From an uncultured Prevotellaceae bacterium (GTDB lineage Bacteria > Bacteroidota > Bacteroidia > Bacteroidales > Muribaculaceae), in contig ONOU01000011.1 in the NCBI GenBank assembly GCA_900319525.1, positions 1 to 64,000 of the forward strand: a stretch of 64,000 bases of DNA, written 5' to 3'. Position numbers and translations under genes: made by a program. The number at the start of each line of letters is the position of its first letter. Within the stretch, counting starts at the first letter, position 1. The notes beneath the pieces were generated by a model, which saw only the letters and a list, made by a program, of their open reading frames with translations, was not told the DNA's origin and searched no databases. Below are positions 25,379 to 34,177 of the stretch, in pieces.

Positions 25379-25813
25379 ATGAAAAAGACGATTATAACGA
25401 TGCTGATCGCACTGGTGGCCATCTGCGCCAGCGCCGAGACCTATAGCTACCTGAAGTTCACCAAGACCAACGGCTCGACCGTGACCTGCTCGGTAGAAGG
25501 CATCAAATTAACTTATGATTACAGTAACATCATCGTGACCAATGCTGAGGGAACAACGACCATCGCTCTGGCTGATGTGCAGGACATGTACTTCAGCAAT
25601 GAAGGCAGCACCACGCCAACATACAAGGTGGGCGACGTCAACATGGACGGTGACGTCAACATCGCTGACGTCACCGCACTGATCGACTACCTGCTCGGTG
25701 GTGGTGCCAGCGCCATCAACCTCAATGCTGCTGATGTCACCGGCGACAGCGAGGTCAACATCGGCGATGTGACTTCACTCATCGACATGTTGTTGAGCAG
25801 CACACCACAGTAA
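25379..25813 (+). CDS. Small secreted protein with C-terminal dockerin
   Basis: 144 aa from ATG 25379 (an upstream in-frame start at 25349 precedes a good signal peptide MKKTIITMLIALVAICASAE). Residues 20-80 form a compact beta domain (YLKFTKTNGSTVTCSVEGIKL; TIALADVQDMYFS) common in Bacteroidales proteins. Residues 85-142 are a dockerin-like pair (GDVNMDGDVNIADV and DVTGDSEVNIGDV). It lies 51 nt after the beta-helix gene with a terminator behind it, so the two form an operon; it may anchor or accompany the larger protein. Confidence 0.82.
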   Translation: MKKTIITMLIALVAICASAETYSYLKFTKTNGSTVTCSVEGIKLTYDYSNIIVTNAEGTTTIALADVQDMYFSNEGSTTPTYKVGDVNMDGDVNIADVTALIDYLLGGGASAINLNAADVTGDSEVNIGDVTSLIDMLLSSTPQ

Positions 25814-25835
25814 TTATAGTGTTACTCCCGTAACG

Positions 25836-25875
25836 ATTGCGTCATCCTGCCATTACAGGATGGCGCAATTTTTAC
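25836..25875 (+). terminator. Intrinsic terminator of the beta-helix/dockerin operon
   Basis: A 13- to 14-bp stem (25836-25849 with 25856-25869, one G-T pair) is followed by TTTTT, 23 nt after the stop. The remaining ~160 bases up to the next promoter show nothing recognisable. Confidence 0.85.
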
Positions 25876-26040
25876 ACCTTGATGACGAATTCAAAGTCAA
25901 TGGAAACAATTCCTCTTGAATCCTGACCAGGACACGATACTCTACCGTGTCGCGACGATGAACAGGATACGTTCAATAACGGACCCAATAAAAAATGTCA
26001 AAGAAGGGGTTTTTCTCTAAGCGGTTTCAAGTTTTTTCTT

Positions 26041-26048
26041 TACCTTTG
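26041..26048 (+). promoter_or_regulatory. -7 box of the GH25 operon
   Basis: TACCTTTG, 34 nt before ATG 26083. Confidence 0.6.
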
Positions 26049-26082
26049 CAGTCAACTTTACTCTGAAGACAACTTGATAGCA

Positions 26083-27645
26083 ATGGATTATACTATACAT
26101 ACTCTCAAAACGACATTATACTCTATACTGGTAACCATAATATTATCGCTCCTGCCCCTCGCAGGTAGCGCAACCCCCCAGCACAACGATATCACCATGC
26201 CCACCCGTGAGCGTGTGAACAAGAGAGACAACAAGGCCACCGATAAAAAGCAGCAAAAGACGTCGGACAAGAAAGAGGATGTCAAGCAGCCTGCCGCCGT
26301 CAAGAAAGAGGAGCCTCAAAAAGAGGAGCCCAAGGCACCCGTTACGCCCTCCAAGAAGGAGGAGCAGGGCAAACAGCCTGTCACCGACACCACCGCCAAA
26401 ACGGTTGCTCCCCCTAAACCCAAGCCCACGACGCTAAATCCTGACAACGTGAAGTTTGACGGCATCGATATTTCCAAGTATCAAGGCAATATCAACTGGG
26501 AGGAACTGAAAAGAAACAATAAAATCAAGTTCATCTATATCAAGGCCACCGAGGGTAGCGACTATGTTGACCCCCGGTACCACGAGAACATCCGCAATGC
26601 GCGCAAGCACGGTTTCAAGGTGGGCAGCTACCACTTCCTTTCCACCCGCTCGGCAGCAACGACTCAGTTCTATAACTTCATCCGTACCGCCAAGCGTGAA
26701 GATCAGGACCTGTTGCCCGTCATTGACGTTGAGAACCTGAAACCCTGGAGTCCGCAGCAGCTGCGCGACAGTATCAAGGTGTTTGCCGACCTGATTGAGG
26801 ATTACTACGGCTGCAAGCCCCTGATCTACACCTCAGAGAAATTTTTCACTTCCCATCTGGGTCGTGCCTTCTCCCATTATCCCCTGTTTATTGCCAAGTA
26901 CAGCAATAGCAAGCCCGAAATCGGCTACAAGTGGATCCTGTGGCAGTTTGCCGACAACGGTCTGTTCAAGGCTGTCAAGGGGAACTATGGCAAGGTGGAC
27001 ATGAGCCGCTTTGCCGCGGGGTGCAGCATCAACGACATCCTGTACAATCCCAGCAAGCACAAGCCACGCATCTCCAGCGTCAAGGATGCCGTCGATCACA
27101 AGGATAAACCCGACAAGGTCAACATGACCGAGCAGAAGGCCAAAGAAGCCCCCAAGATGTCCAAGAAACAGCAGGAGGAGGCCCAACGCCAGGCCGAAAA
27201 AGAAAAGAAGGCCAAGGAACGCAACAAGAAGATAGCCGAGGACGAAGCCAAGAAGAAGGCCGAGGCCGACAAGAAGGCTAAGCAGAAGGCCGAACAGCAG
27301 AAACGCGAGAAGGCTAAACAACAAGCCCGTGAGCAGGAAGCCAAAAAAGAGGCCGCACGTAAAGAAGCCGCAAAGAAAGAAGCTGAAGCCAAAGCCAAAA
27401 AGGAAGCCGAAGCAAAGGCTAAAAAAGAGGCTGAGGCAAAGGCCAAACGCAAGGCCGATGCCCAAAAGGCCCGTGAGCAAAAAGCTCAACGCAACGCGTC
27501 AAGCAAAACCAGCAAGACCAACAAGGCTGCCAGTCTGATGAATTCCAACACATCTAAGCTCACGCAGTCTCAACGCAACGACAGTATTCGCAACGCTAAA
27601 TATAAAGGCCGCAAAACCAACAAGAGCTCGGCCGACAATGATTAA
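26083..27645 (+). CDS. GH25 lysozyme with charged flanking regions
   Basis: 520 aa from ATG 26083. An N-terminal membrane or signal segment (about 8-30) is followed by a Lys/Glu/Pro-rich linker (45-120). The GH25 barrel spans about 125-330, with FDGIDISKYQGNINW (catalytic-site Asp), IKATEGSDYVD and VIDVEN (catalytic D-x-E). The last ~180 residues are a highly charged Ala/Lys/Glu coiled coil with near-perfect repeats of EAKAKKEA. GH25 enzymes cut the beta-1,4 bond between N-acetylmuramic acid and N-acetylglucosamine. The coiled coil may bind or space the enzyme in the periplasm. It overlaps the following GH25 gene by 8 bp. Confidence 0.88.
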   Translation: MDYTIHTLKTTLYSILVTIILSLLPLAGSATPQHNDITMPTRERVNKRDNKATDKKQQKTSDKKEDVKQPAAVKKEEPQKEEPKAPVTPSKKEEQGKQPVTDTTAKTVAPPKPKPTTLNPDNVKFDGIDISKYQGNINWEELKRNNKIKFIYIKATEGSDYVDPRYHENIRNARKHGFKVGSYHFLSTRSAATTQFYNFIRTAKREDQDLLPVIDVENLKPWSPQQLRDSIKVFADLIEDYYGCKPLIYTSEKFFTSHLGRAFSHYPLFIAKYSNSKPEIGYKWILWQFADNGLFKAVKGNYGKVDMSRFAAGCSINDILYNPSKHKPRISSVKDAVDHKDKPDKVNMTEQKAKEAPKMSKKQQEEAQRQAEKEKKAKERNKKIAEDEAKKKAEADKKAKQKAEQQKREKAKQQAREQEAKKEAARKEAAKKEAEAKAKKEAEAKAKKEAEAKAKRKADAQKAREQKAQRNASSKTSKTNKAASLMNSNTSKLTQSQRNDSIRNAKYKGRKTNKSSADND

Positions 27646-28381
27646 AACGTCACATACCGCTCCTGCCATGTGGCTGGCAACAATTGTGCTGGCCATGTCG
27701 CTGCTGCAAGCGTGCAACGCTCCAGGAGCGAGCCACCAGGGCACGGTGCGCGAGGTGCCGCCACGCAACGCAGAGGCAAAATATGACGGCATCGACATCT
27801 CCAGTCATCAGGGATATATCAACTGGGCAAAGGTGAGCAGCGACAAGGACATCCGCTTTGTCTATATCAAGGCCACCGAGGGAGCGACTTACCGCTCACC
27901 GCACTATGCCCACAACATCACCCAGGCGCGTCGCTACGGCCTGCTCGTGGGCAGCTATCACTACCTGACGTCATCATCATCGATTGATGAACAGTTCCAG
28001 AATTTCTCAACCTATGCCCTCAGGAGTGTCCAAGACCTGGTGCCGATGCTTGATGTGGAGGTGCGCGGCGACTGGTCACGCAGCCAGCTCATCGACAGCG
28101 TTGACAAGTTCTGCCAGCTCACCGAGGATCACTACGGCGTCCAGCCCATGATCTACAGCACGATGGGCTTCTACAACAAGAATCTGACGCCCCACTTCAA
28201 CAAGCACAAGCTATACATCGGCCGTTACTCCAACAGCGAACCCGAAATCAACTGGGAGGGCGAATACACCATCTGGCAATACAGTGAGACGGGCATCATC
28301 CCCGGCATTGATGCCTATGTGGACCTGTGCCGCTACCGCAAGGACGGTTGGATTGACGAGATCCTGTTACCTCAAGACTGA
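27638..28381 (+). CDS. GH25 lysozyme, lipoprotein
   Basis: 247 aa. A lipoprotein signal (LAMSLLQACN, lipobox Cys near 26) is followed directly by a GH25 barrel: YDGIDISSHQGYINW, IKATEGATYRSP, MLDVEV and YTIWQYSETG. It is clearly paralogous to the preceding gene but lacks the charged tails. The start overlaps the end of that gene by 8 bp, so the pair is one operon. Probably outer-membrane-anchored and acting on its own or foreign peptidoglycan. It ends 2 bp from the convergent cvpA stop. Confidence 0.88.
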   Translation: MIKTSHTAPAMWLATIVLAMSLLQACNAPGASHQGTVREVPPRNAEAKYDGIDISSHQGYINWAKVSSDKDIRFVYIKATEGATYRSPHYAHNITQARRYGLLVGSYHYLTSSSSIDEQFQNFSTYALRSVQDLVPMLDVEVRGDWSRSQLIDSVDKFCQLTEDHYGVQPMIYSTMGFYNKNLTPHFNKHKLYIGRYSNSEPEINWEGEYTIWQYSETGIIPGIDAYVDLCRYRKDGWIDEILLPQD

Positions 28382-28383
28382 TT

Positions 28384-28944
28384 TTAATAGATTGAATCGA
28401 CCGGAACGGGCTCGATGAGGTCACGATACAGTTTCAAGGAGTCACTGGGCATGACATCACTGCCCAGGATTGCAGGCATGAGGTCAAGCGTCATTTCATA
28501 GGGTTTGTTATTCATCATGTGCTTGGTACCGAAGGTGTCCAAGTCGGGGTTCACGGCATAGAGCAGGTTCAGCACGATGCTCAAGATAAAAGCATACTTG
28601 AACAGGAACAGCAACGACCCGCCCAAGCGGTCGATAAAACCCAGCTTGACCGCACCTAGCGCCCCCTTGAACAGACGCATCAACAGCCTGATGGCCATCA
28701 TGACAATCAAGAATGCAAAAGCTAGCGACACCGTCTTGACGGTGATGGATGACAGCGGCCACTGGGCAGCGCTGGGGACGAGGGCAAGAAACACTTGCTG
28801 AACCAGATCACCGCACTTGTAACACAACACAATCGCCACGACCCACGAAACGATAGACGACAACTGGCCGATGAAACCCTTGCGGTAACCCAGCACGATA
28901 CTCCCTATCACAATTAATATCAATAACGCGTCAACTAATGTCAT
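28384..28944 (-). CDS. cvpA: CvpA-family membrane protein
   Basis: 186 aa from ATG 28944. Four membrane helices with the CvpA start (MTLVDALLILIVIGSIVLGYRKGFIGQLSSI reads across residues 1-31) and FIDRLGGSLLFLFKYAFIL as the conserved later segment. CvpA proteins are linked to colicin V production in E. coli and to envelope homeostasis; the mechanism is unclear. The 10 extra codons upstream come from a TTG inside the -7 box and are not coding. Confidence 0.85.
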   Translation of the reverse strand: MTLVDALLILIVIGSIVLGYRKGFIGQLSSIVSWVVAIVLCYKCGDLVQQVFLALVPSAAQWPLSSITVKTVSLAFAFLIVMMAIRLLMRLFKGALGAVKLGFIDRLGGSLLFLFKYAFILSIVLNLLYAVNPDLDTFGTKHMMNNKPYEMTLDLMPAILGSDVMPSDSLKLYRDLIEPVPVDSIY

Positions 28945-28971
28945 AATGCAGAATATTGGAAACTTAGACCG

Positions 28972-28979
28972 CAAAAGTA
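28972..28979 (-). promoter_or_regulatory. -7 box of cvpA
   Basis: TACTTTTG on the minus strand, 27 nt before ATG 28944. Confidence 0.6.
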
Positions 28980-29001
28980 CAATAAAATCCCATGAAAATG
29001 C

Positions 29002-29009
29002 TATCTTTG
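29002..29009 (+). promoter_or_regulatory. -7 box of aroA
   Basis: TATCTTTG, 29 nt before the aroA ATG; 22 nt from the divergent cvpA box. Confidence 0.6.
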
Positions 29010-29038
29010 TAGCACAATAATCTCAACCCTCAAGCGAC

Positions 29039-30274
29039 ATGGACCTACAACTCACAGCACCAGCCAGGGTGAATGCGACGATAGCACTGCCCACATCCAA
29101 GAGCATCAGTAACCGTGCATTGCTGATTTCGGCCTTGTGCGGCAGCGAGCCGCAAGTGCTGCATGCGTCGGCATGTGACGACACGGCGGTAATGGTCCAA
29201 GCCCTGTCACAGGGCAGTGGCACAATCGATGTGGGAGCCGCAGGGACAGCGATGCGCTTTTTAACCGCCTACTTTGCCACACGCGACGGCTTCACCGTCA
29301 CCCTGGATGGAGTGGAGCGCATGCGCCAGCGGCCCATAGCCGTATTGGTCCAGGCCCTCAGGTCACTGGGAGCACACATCGAGTATCTGGGCAAGGACGG
29401 GTTCCCGCCCCTGCGCGTCACGGGCACAACGATGCATGGTGGTGACGTGACGATGGACGGAGGCGTGAGTTCTCAATTCATCTCGGCTGTGATGATGATC
29501 ATGCCAGCCATCGGGGGCGGCACGATCACCTTGACTGGAGATACCGTTTCCCTACCCTACATCCACATGACCGCGGCGGTCATGCAGGACATGGGCTCGA
29601 GCGTCGTCATTGACGGCAACAGCATTGCCATCTCGGGAAAATACACGGCCACTGATTATCTGGTCGAGACCGACTGGAGTGCCGCAGCGCCATGGTATGC
29701 GCTTGCGGCCCTGCTACCACAGTCATCAATCTCGCTCAGCGGATTGACCGCCGACAGCATCCAGGGTGACGCCCGACTGGTGGAACTAGGCCGACAGCTG
29801 GGTATAGCCTCCCGCTTTGACGCATCAGGGATGACACTCGATACCGAGCACTTCATCGGCTGCTGCTGTTCGGCATTTGCCGACATGAGCTCAACGCCCG
29901 ACCTGGCCCTGTCGTGGACTGTGTTGCTGTGCATGCTGGAGCGCTCGTTCAGGATGACAGGCGTACGCACGCTGCACCTCAAGGAGAGCGACCGCATCGA
30001 GGCCCTGAGCGAGGGACTGCTTCGTCTGGGCTATGTCTTGAAAATCGAAAGCGAGGACGCCATCTCGTGGTATGGAGAGAAAATCTCCGTCACGCAATCG
30101 GCACCCGTCATCGACACCCATGGCGATCATCGCTTGGCCATGGCATTTGCCCCTGCTGCTGTAAGGTTCCCAGGCATCACCATCAGGAATGCCGAAGTCG
30201 TCTCAAAATCTTATCCCAGCTACTGGAAGCACCTGTCATCGGCAGGTTTTACGATTTCAGAACTGGCACAATAA
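29039..30274 (+). CDS. aroA: 3-phosphoshikimate 1-carboxyvinyltransferase (EPSP synthase)
   Basis: 411 aa, slightly short for AroA. Signature regions are present: LPTSKSISNRALLISAL (phosphoshikimate-binding Lys/Ser), GAAGTAMRFLTAYFA (usual GNAGTAMR), MDGGVSSQFISAVMM, LKESDRIEAL and THGDHRLAMAFA. The enzyme joins phosphoenolpyruvate to shikimate-3-phosphate in chorismate synthesis. N in the GNAGT motif is A here; related Bacteroidales enzymes often read GAAGT. The metallophosphoesterase gene follows after 22 nt, probably co-transcribed. Confidence 0.95.
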   Translation: MDLQLTAPARVNATIALPTSKSISNRALLISALCGSEPQVLHASACDDTAVMVQALSQGSGTIDVGAAGTAMRFLTAYFATRDGFTVTLDGVERMRQRPIAVLVQALRSLGAHIEYLGKDGFPPLRVTGTTMHGGDVTMDGGVSSQFISAVMMIMPAIGGGTITLTGDTVSLPYIHMTAAVMQDMGSSVVIDGNSIAISGKYTATDYLVETDWSAAAPWYALAALLPQSSISLSGLTADSIQGDARLVELGRQLGIASRFDASGMTLDTEHFIGCCCSAFADMSSTPDLALSWTVLLCMLERSFRMTGVRTLHLKESDRIEALSEGLLRLGYVLKIESEDAISWYGEKISVTQSAPVIDTHGDHRLAMAFAPAAVRFPGITIRNAEVVSKSYPSYWKHLSSAGFTISELAQ

Positions 30275-30296
30275 ATGCATAGTAGCCCTATCAACA

Positions 30297-31766
30297 ATGA
30301 AAAAGATACAATATATCATAGTAATGATTCTATCCACGCTACTCGCCCTCGAGACCACCGGGCGCACTTCGCTGGACCGCATCGTGGTCATCAGCGACAC
30401 CCATCTGCTCAGTCCAGCCCTTATTCAGGCTGGCAACGCCATTGACCTGGCCGATGCCAGTGAGGTCAAGATGATGGCCCAGAGTGACGACATCATGGCT
30501 GCCATCACCGACAGCATTATCGCCATCAAGCCGTCGGTCGTCCTGATCACGGGTGACTTGACCCACAACGGCGAACTCGCCAGCCACCAGCGCATGGTCT
30601 ATCACCTGGACCGCATGGCAGCCAACGGCATCAAGCCCCTAGTGATTCCCGGCAACCATGACTGCAACAATCCCTATTCGCGGCGATTTGAAGGCGACAA
30701 GAGCGTACCCGTGGCCACTGTCACCCGCGAGGAGTTTGCCCAAATCTACAGCCGGTATGGATATGGCGCCCAGTCGCAGCGGGATCCCTCCTCACTGAGC
30801 TACTGCTGCGAGCCTGTGAAGGGCGTTGTCATCATCGGCATCGACAGCAACATGGACGAGAAGAACACGCTCACCAGCCGCGGCGACAGCACCAACACCT
30901 ACTACAACGGCGGACGCATCAAGCCCGAAACCCTGCAGTGGGTCATTGAGCGGGCTGCCGAATCACGCCGCCAGGGCAAACGGGTCATCGCCATGATGCA
31001 CCACCACCTGATACAGCACTTTGACCAGGAGGAGCGCCTGCTGGCCAATTACATCATCAGGGACCACGACGCCACTGCCCGCCAGCTCATGGAGGCTGGC
31101 GTCCACACGATCTTCACCGGACACCTGCACGTGACAGATGCCGCCACATTATATAATACCACCCATACCGACAGCCTGGTGGAGATCGCAACAGGGTCAC
31201 TGATATGCTACCCATTTGCCCTGCGCGTGTGCACGCTGGACAAGAAGCGCCACACGCTGGGCGTGCAGACACGATGGCTCACAGCCACGGCATCCAACCC
31301 AGAGCTGCGCGAACAAGGGCGGGCACGCATCATCAATGCCACGCCAGGCATCGCTGCCATGATTGCCGGCAAGGCCTGGGACAAGGTGGGGAGTCACATG
31401 GGGCAGCTCAAACGGATGCTTGAGGTGGGCGGCGGCAAGACCAGTCTGCCCGAGACACCGCAGCAGGCATCGCAGCTCGCATTGCGGCACTTGAAGGAAG
31501 TGCTCTCCCGCACCATGCTGGCCGTGGTCGAGGGCAACGAGCAGGAAAAAGACGTCGAGGACATCATCAACAAGGGCAAACAGGGCATCAGAGCCATGAT
31601 TGAAGAAGTGGCTCCCGAACAAGCCGACGCCCTGTGGGAGTTCTTCCTGAATGATGTCTATCCCCAACTCGAGCCCATGGTGCGCAGCATTCTTGAGGAC
31701 CGCAATGCCGTTAATACGCCCAGCGAATCCCGCACCGATGACTTGAACCTGACACTGAGGTTGTGA
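30297..31766 (+). CDS. Secreted calcineurin-like metallophosphoesterase
   Basis: 489 aa from ATG 30297; the frame is open further up inside aroA but the signal peptide starts here (MKKIQYIIVMILSTLLALE). Metallophosphoesterase motifs: VVISDTHLL (D-x-H), LITGDLTHNGE (GD), IPGNHDCNN (GNHD), MMHHHLIQHF and FTGHLHVTDA (GHxH). A helical C-terminal region (about 330-489) ends with MVRSILEDRNAVN. It is paralogous over its full length to the next gene, which lacks a signal peptide. Substrate unknown; the Asn after GNHD and the long C-terminus set these apart from 5'-nucleotidases. Confidence 0.85.
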   Translation: MKKIQYIIVMILSTLLALETTGRTSLDRIVVISDTHLLSPALIQAGNAIDLADASEVKMMAQSDDIMAAITDSIIAIKPSVVLITGDLTHNGELASHQRMVYHLDRMAANGIKPLVIPGNHDCNNPYSRRFEGDKSVPVATVTREEFAQIYSRYGYGAQSQRDPSSLSYCCEPVKGVVIIGIDSNMDEKNTLTSRGDSTNTYYNGGRIKPETLQWVIERAAESRRQGKRVIAMMHHHLIQHFDQEERLLANYIIRDHDATARQLMEAGVHTIFTGHLHVTDAATLYNTTHTDSLVEIATGSLICYPFALRVCTLDKKRHTLGVQTRWLTATASNPELREQGRARIINATPGIAAMIAGKAWDKVGSHMGQLKRMLEVGGGKTSLPETPQQASQLALRHLKEVLSRTMLAVVEGNEQEKDVEDIINKGKQGIRAMIEEVAPEQADALWEFFLNDVYPQLEPMVRSILEDRNAVNTPSESRTDDLNLTLRL

Positions 31767-31839
31767 CATCCTGTCCAACAGCTGTTTCCAACATTCCCAC
31801 CAATTCATTGACACCCAAAAACCATCCAAGCGTTAAACT

Positions 31840-33252
31840 ATGAGTCAAGCGATAGCCAACATCAAGATAGCCGTCATCAGCGACCTGCACGTGATGGCGC
31901 CCGAACTACTCGTCAACGAGGGCAAAGCCATTGAGGAATACCTGGCCCGAGACCGCAAAATGCTGCGAGAAAGCCTGGAAATCCTTAAGACTCTCGTGGA
32001 AGAAATCATTGATCTAAAGCCTCACCTCGTGCTTGTCACGGGAGACTTGACCAAGGACGGCGAGCGAGTGAGCCACCGGCTGGTAGCCGAGCAGCTGCAA
32101 CGGCTCATCGATGCCGGCATTCAAGTGCTAATCGTGCCTGGTAACCACGATATCAACAATCCCGATGCCAAGGTATATGACGGTGACAATGCCACCTCGA
32201 CCGACACCATCACGCGCAACGAGTTTGCCGACATCTACAGGAACATGGGCTATGACGGGCTGTCGCATCGCGATCCCGACACCCTGAGCTACTGCCGTGA
32301 TGTGGCCGACGGCCTGACCATTCTGGGCATTGACGCGTGCATGGACCGGCTCAACACCTTCGTCTCGCGTGGTGACTCACGCGACCACACCAAGGCCAGC
32401 GGCAGCCTGGATAGTGCCAGCCAGCAATGGATCATCAATCAGGCCACTGATGCCATAGCAAGGGGACAACGCGTCATCGCCATGATGCATCATCACCTGG
32501 TGCCACACTTCCACATGGAGGAGACGCTAGCAGCCCCCTACATGGTGGACAATGCCAGTCAACTGTGTCGGCAGCTTGTCGAGGCGGGTATCCACGTCAT
32601 CTTCACGGGGCACCTGCACATCAGCGACATCAGCCAGACGAACCTCAGCCAGGGTCAGATGGTGGAAATCGCCACGGCAGCCGCCGTGGGCTACCCTTGC
32701 CAGTGGCGCATCGCCACCTGCAACATGGGGTCAGGCAAGATGCAGCTGCGCACCTGCACGCTGCACGCCCTACCGTCGGAACCGGAATTCAGCGAACGCT
32801 CGCGTGACGTGTTTGTCAACTGCATTCCCACTATGACACACGGCGTGCTCAACCGCTATTGGCCCGAAATCAGCCAAGCTATCGCCAACTACCGGCAGCA
32901 GCATGCCTTTGTCATGCGCTACGTCAACCTGCCCGACACACCCGATGCCATCGCCGACATGCTGCTCAAGCACTTGCGGGAACCCGCCACAAGGATATAC
33001 ATCGCATTTGCCGAGGGGAATGAAGGCGGAAGCGATAATGTGGAACTCATCGAGCAACTCATCAGCGGCATTGAGCATGTCGTTAATGAGACCACTCGCG
33101 GCATCTTGCGACCACTGGTCAAAGTAGCCCTCAGGCTGCGCGTCTATAGCATTGCCCGACTAGTGCTTCGCAGCATACTCGAAGACCGCAACGACATCGG
33201 CACCAAGCACGAGTCGGTTATCAACGACCACACGGCAATCGTGCCATTTTGA
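31840..33252 (+). CDS. Cytosolic calcineurin-like metallophosphoesterase
   Basis: 470 aa, no signal peptide. Motifs: IAVISDLHVM, LVTGDLTKDGE, VPGNHDINN, MMHHHLVPHF and FTGHLHISDI. Its C-terminal helical extension shares SILEDRND with the preceding paralogue. Each paralogue also conserves the central YCxxx...LGIDACMDRLNTF / IGIDSNMDEKNT block, so both are likely active. One is exported and the other is probably cytosolic: duplicated genes with split locations. 73 nt separate them without a clear promoter. Confidence 0.85.
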   Translation: MSQAIANIKIAVISDLHVMAPELLVNEGKAIEEYLARDRKMLRESLEILKTLVEEIIDLKPHLVLVTGDLTKDGERVSHRLVAEQLQRLIDAGIQVLIVPGNHDINNPDAKVYDGDNATSTDTITRNEFADIYRNMGYDGLSHRDPDTLSYCRDVADGLTILGIDACMDRLNTFVSRGDSRDHTKASGSLDSASQQWIINQATDAIARGQRVIAMMHHHLVPHFHMEETLAAPYMVDNASQLCRQLVEAGIHVIFTGHLHISDISQTNLSQGQMVEIATAAAVGYPCQWRIATCNMGSGKMQLRTCTLHALPSEPEFSERSRDVFVNCIPTMTHGVLNRYWPEISQAIANYRQQHAFVMRYVNLPDTPDAIADMLLKHLREPATRIYIAFAEGNEGGSDNVELIEQLISGIEHVVNETTRGILRPLVKVALRLRVYSIARLVLRSILEDRNDIGTKHESVINDHTAIVPF

Positions 33253-33710
33253 GTTTCTGGTTCCCTGGCAAAGGGCTCGCACGCGCAACTACTACCAATT
33301 AGGTAAATTGCTATTTTACAGGCTTATTCCGCAATTAATCTGCTTTGTTGGCTCACCCGATAAAAGGTGGGGCGGTGTGGTCGAAGGCCACAGCAAGGCC
33401 AGCGGCCTTGGCGAGGTCTTTCGACCTCATGCTTGCCCCCGCTAATTTTCCGCTGAGCCGCTTTGTTGCATCCTTGGCCATCATCTAGATTTCCATTTTA
33501 CGTACCCAAGCCTCGACTGCATTTATAGTGTCCAAGAGTCAAGTAAACGAAATAAGTTAACTGTAAGTAATAATCTATAAAATCAGTGGAAACAGTGGAA
33601 AATTGAAAAAGAATTGAGCGAAAAAAATGATTTTTCCTTAACAATTGCCCAAAATCTCTACTGAAACGAATAGTTTTGATATCATTTTGTCTAAATTATT
33701 GCCAATTTGT
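33253..33710. other. Intergenic region with a dispersed palindromic repeat
   Basis: Contains the 98-bp repeat described separately (33362-33459). The remainder is AT-rich, especially 33540-33710, with no gene seen. Confidence 0.6.
33362..33459 (+). repeat. 98-bp palindromic dispersed repeat, copy 1
   Basis: Matches 61397-61495 in reverse orientation with a single one-base indel (four versus five G). Inside, GGTCGAA pairs with TTCGACC, and AAGGCC/GGCCTT form an inner stem around AGC, so the whole can fold as a long hairpin. It carries no open frame and no terminal repeat of a known transposon. Confidence 0.9.
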
Positions 33711-33741
33711 TTGGTTTGATGCACATTCCTATTTATTTTTG
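33711..33741 (+). promoter_or_regulatory. Promoter of the LuxR-type gene
   Basis: TTG at 33711-33713, 20 nt, then TATTTTTG at 33734-33741. Confidence 0.7.
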
Positions 33742-33783
33742 CAAATACGTTATAATTAGCATCTTATCAAAAAACATGAACAT

Positions 33784-34002
33784 ATGAGTGCCCCCAAGAT
33801 TGAACTGACTTCTCGAGAGAGAGAAGTGCTCGAATTGCTGTCATCAGGTTATAACAGCAAGGAGATAGGTGAGAAGATTTTCATCTCCTCAAACACCGTC
33901 GAGTATCACCGCAAGCAGTTATTACGCAAGACCGGCTCCCGCAATGTTGCTGAACTGATTGGTAAAGCATACCGCACCGGTCTATTAAAAATCAACGACT
34001 GA
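33784..34002 (+). CDS. Solo LuxR-type (GerE) DNA-binding protein
   Basis: 72 aa that consist almost only of a GerE helix-turn-helix: LTSREREVLELLSSGYNSKEIGEKIFISSNTVEYHRKQLLRK (about 8-49). No receiver or sensor domain is fused to it. Single-domain LuxR proteins act as small transcription factors, sometimes controlled by protein partners. It has its own promoter and terminator, so it is a one-gene unit. Confidence 0.88.
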   Translation: MSAPKIELTSREREVLELLSSGYNSKEIGEKIFISSNTVEYHRKQLLRKTGSRNVAELIGKAYRTGLLKIND

Positions 34003-34027
34003 CAACATCTGCATTAAAACGTTTAAA

Positions 34028-34060
34028 GGCTATGCCTCCCATACGGCATAGCCTTATTTT
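34028..34060 (+). terminator. Intrinsic terminator of the LuxR-type gene
   Basis: GGCTATGCC (34028-34036) pairs with GGCATAGCC (34045-34053), followed by TTATTTT. Confidence 0.85.
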
Positions 34061-34086
34061 AACACTTATACTACACGAGAGAGCGA

Positions 34087-34123
34087 ACCACGCCCGCTGG
34101 CATGAATGCACAACGGGCGTGGT
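34087..34123. terminator. Terminator-like hairpin after mscL
   Basis: ACCACGCCCG (34087-34096) pairs with CGGGCGTGGT (34114-34123). It lies 55 nt past the mscL stop (minus strand); the T-run is weak on both sides. Confidence 0.6.
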
Positions 34124-34177
34124 AAATTTTGTCAATCGCTGTTGAGTCCCAATCAGGGCAACAACAGTCCTGAGCGA

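Noticed and set aside
27338-27470. Tandem repeat DNA at the 3' part of the first GH25 gene as a separate repeat element
   Set aside because: It is explained by the EAKAKKEA coiled-coil repeats of the protein and stays in frame.
30189-30296. Extended start of the metallophosphoesterase inside aroA
   Set aside because: A clean signal peptide starts at ATG 30297; the upstream 36 codons are an out-of-frame reading of aroA.
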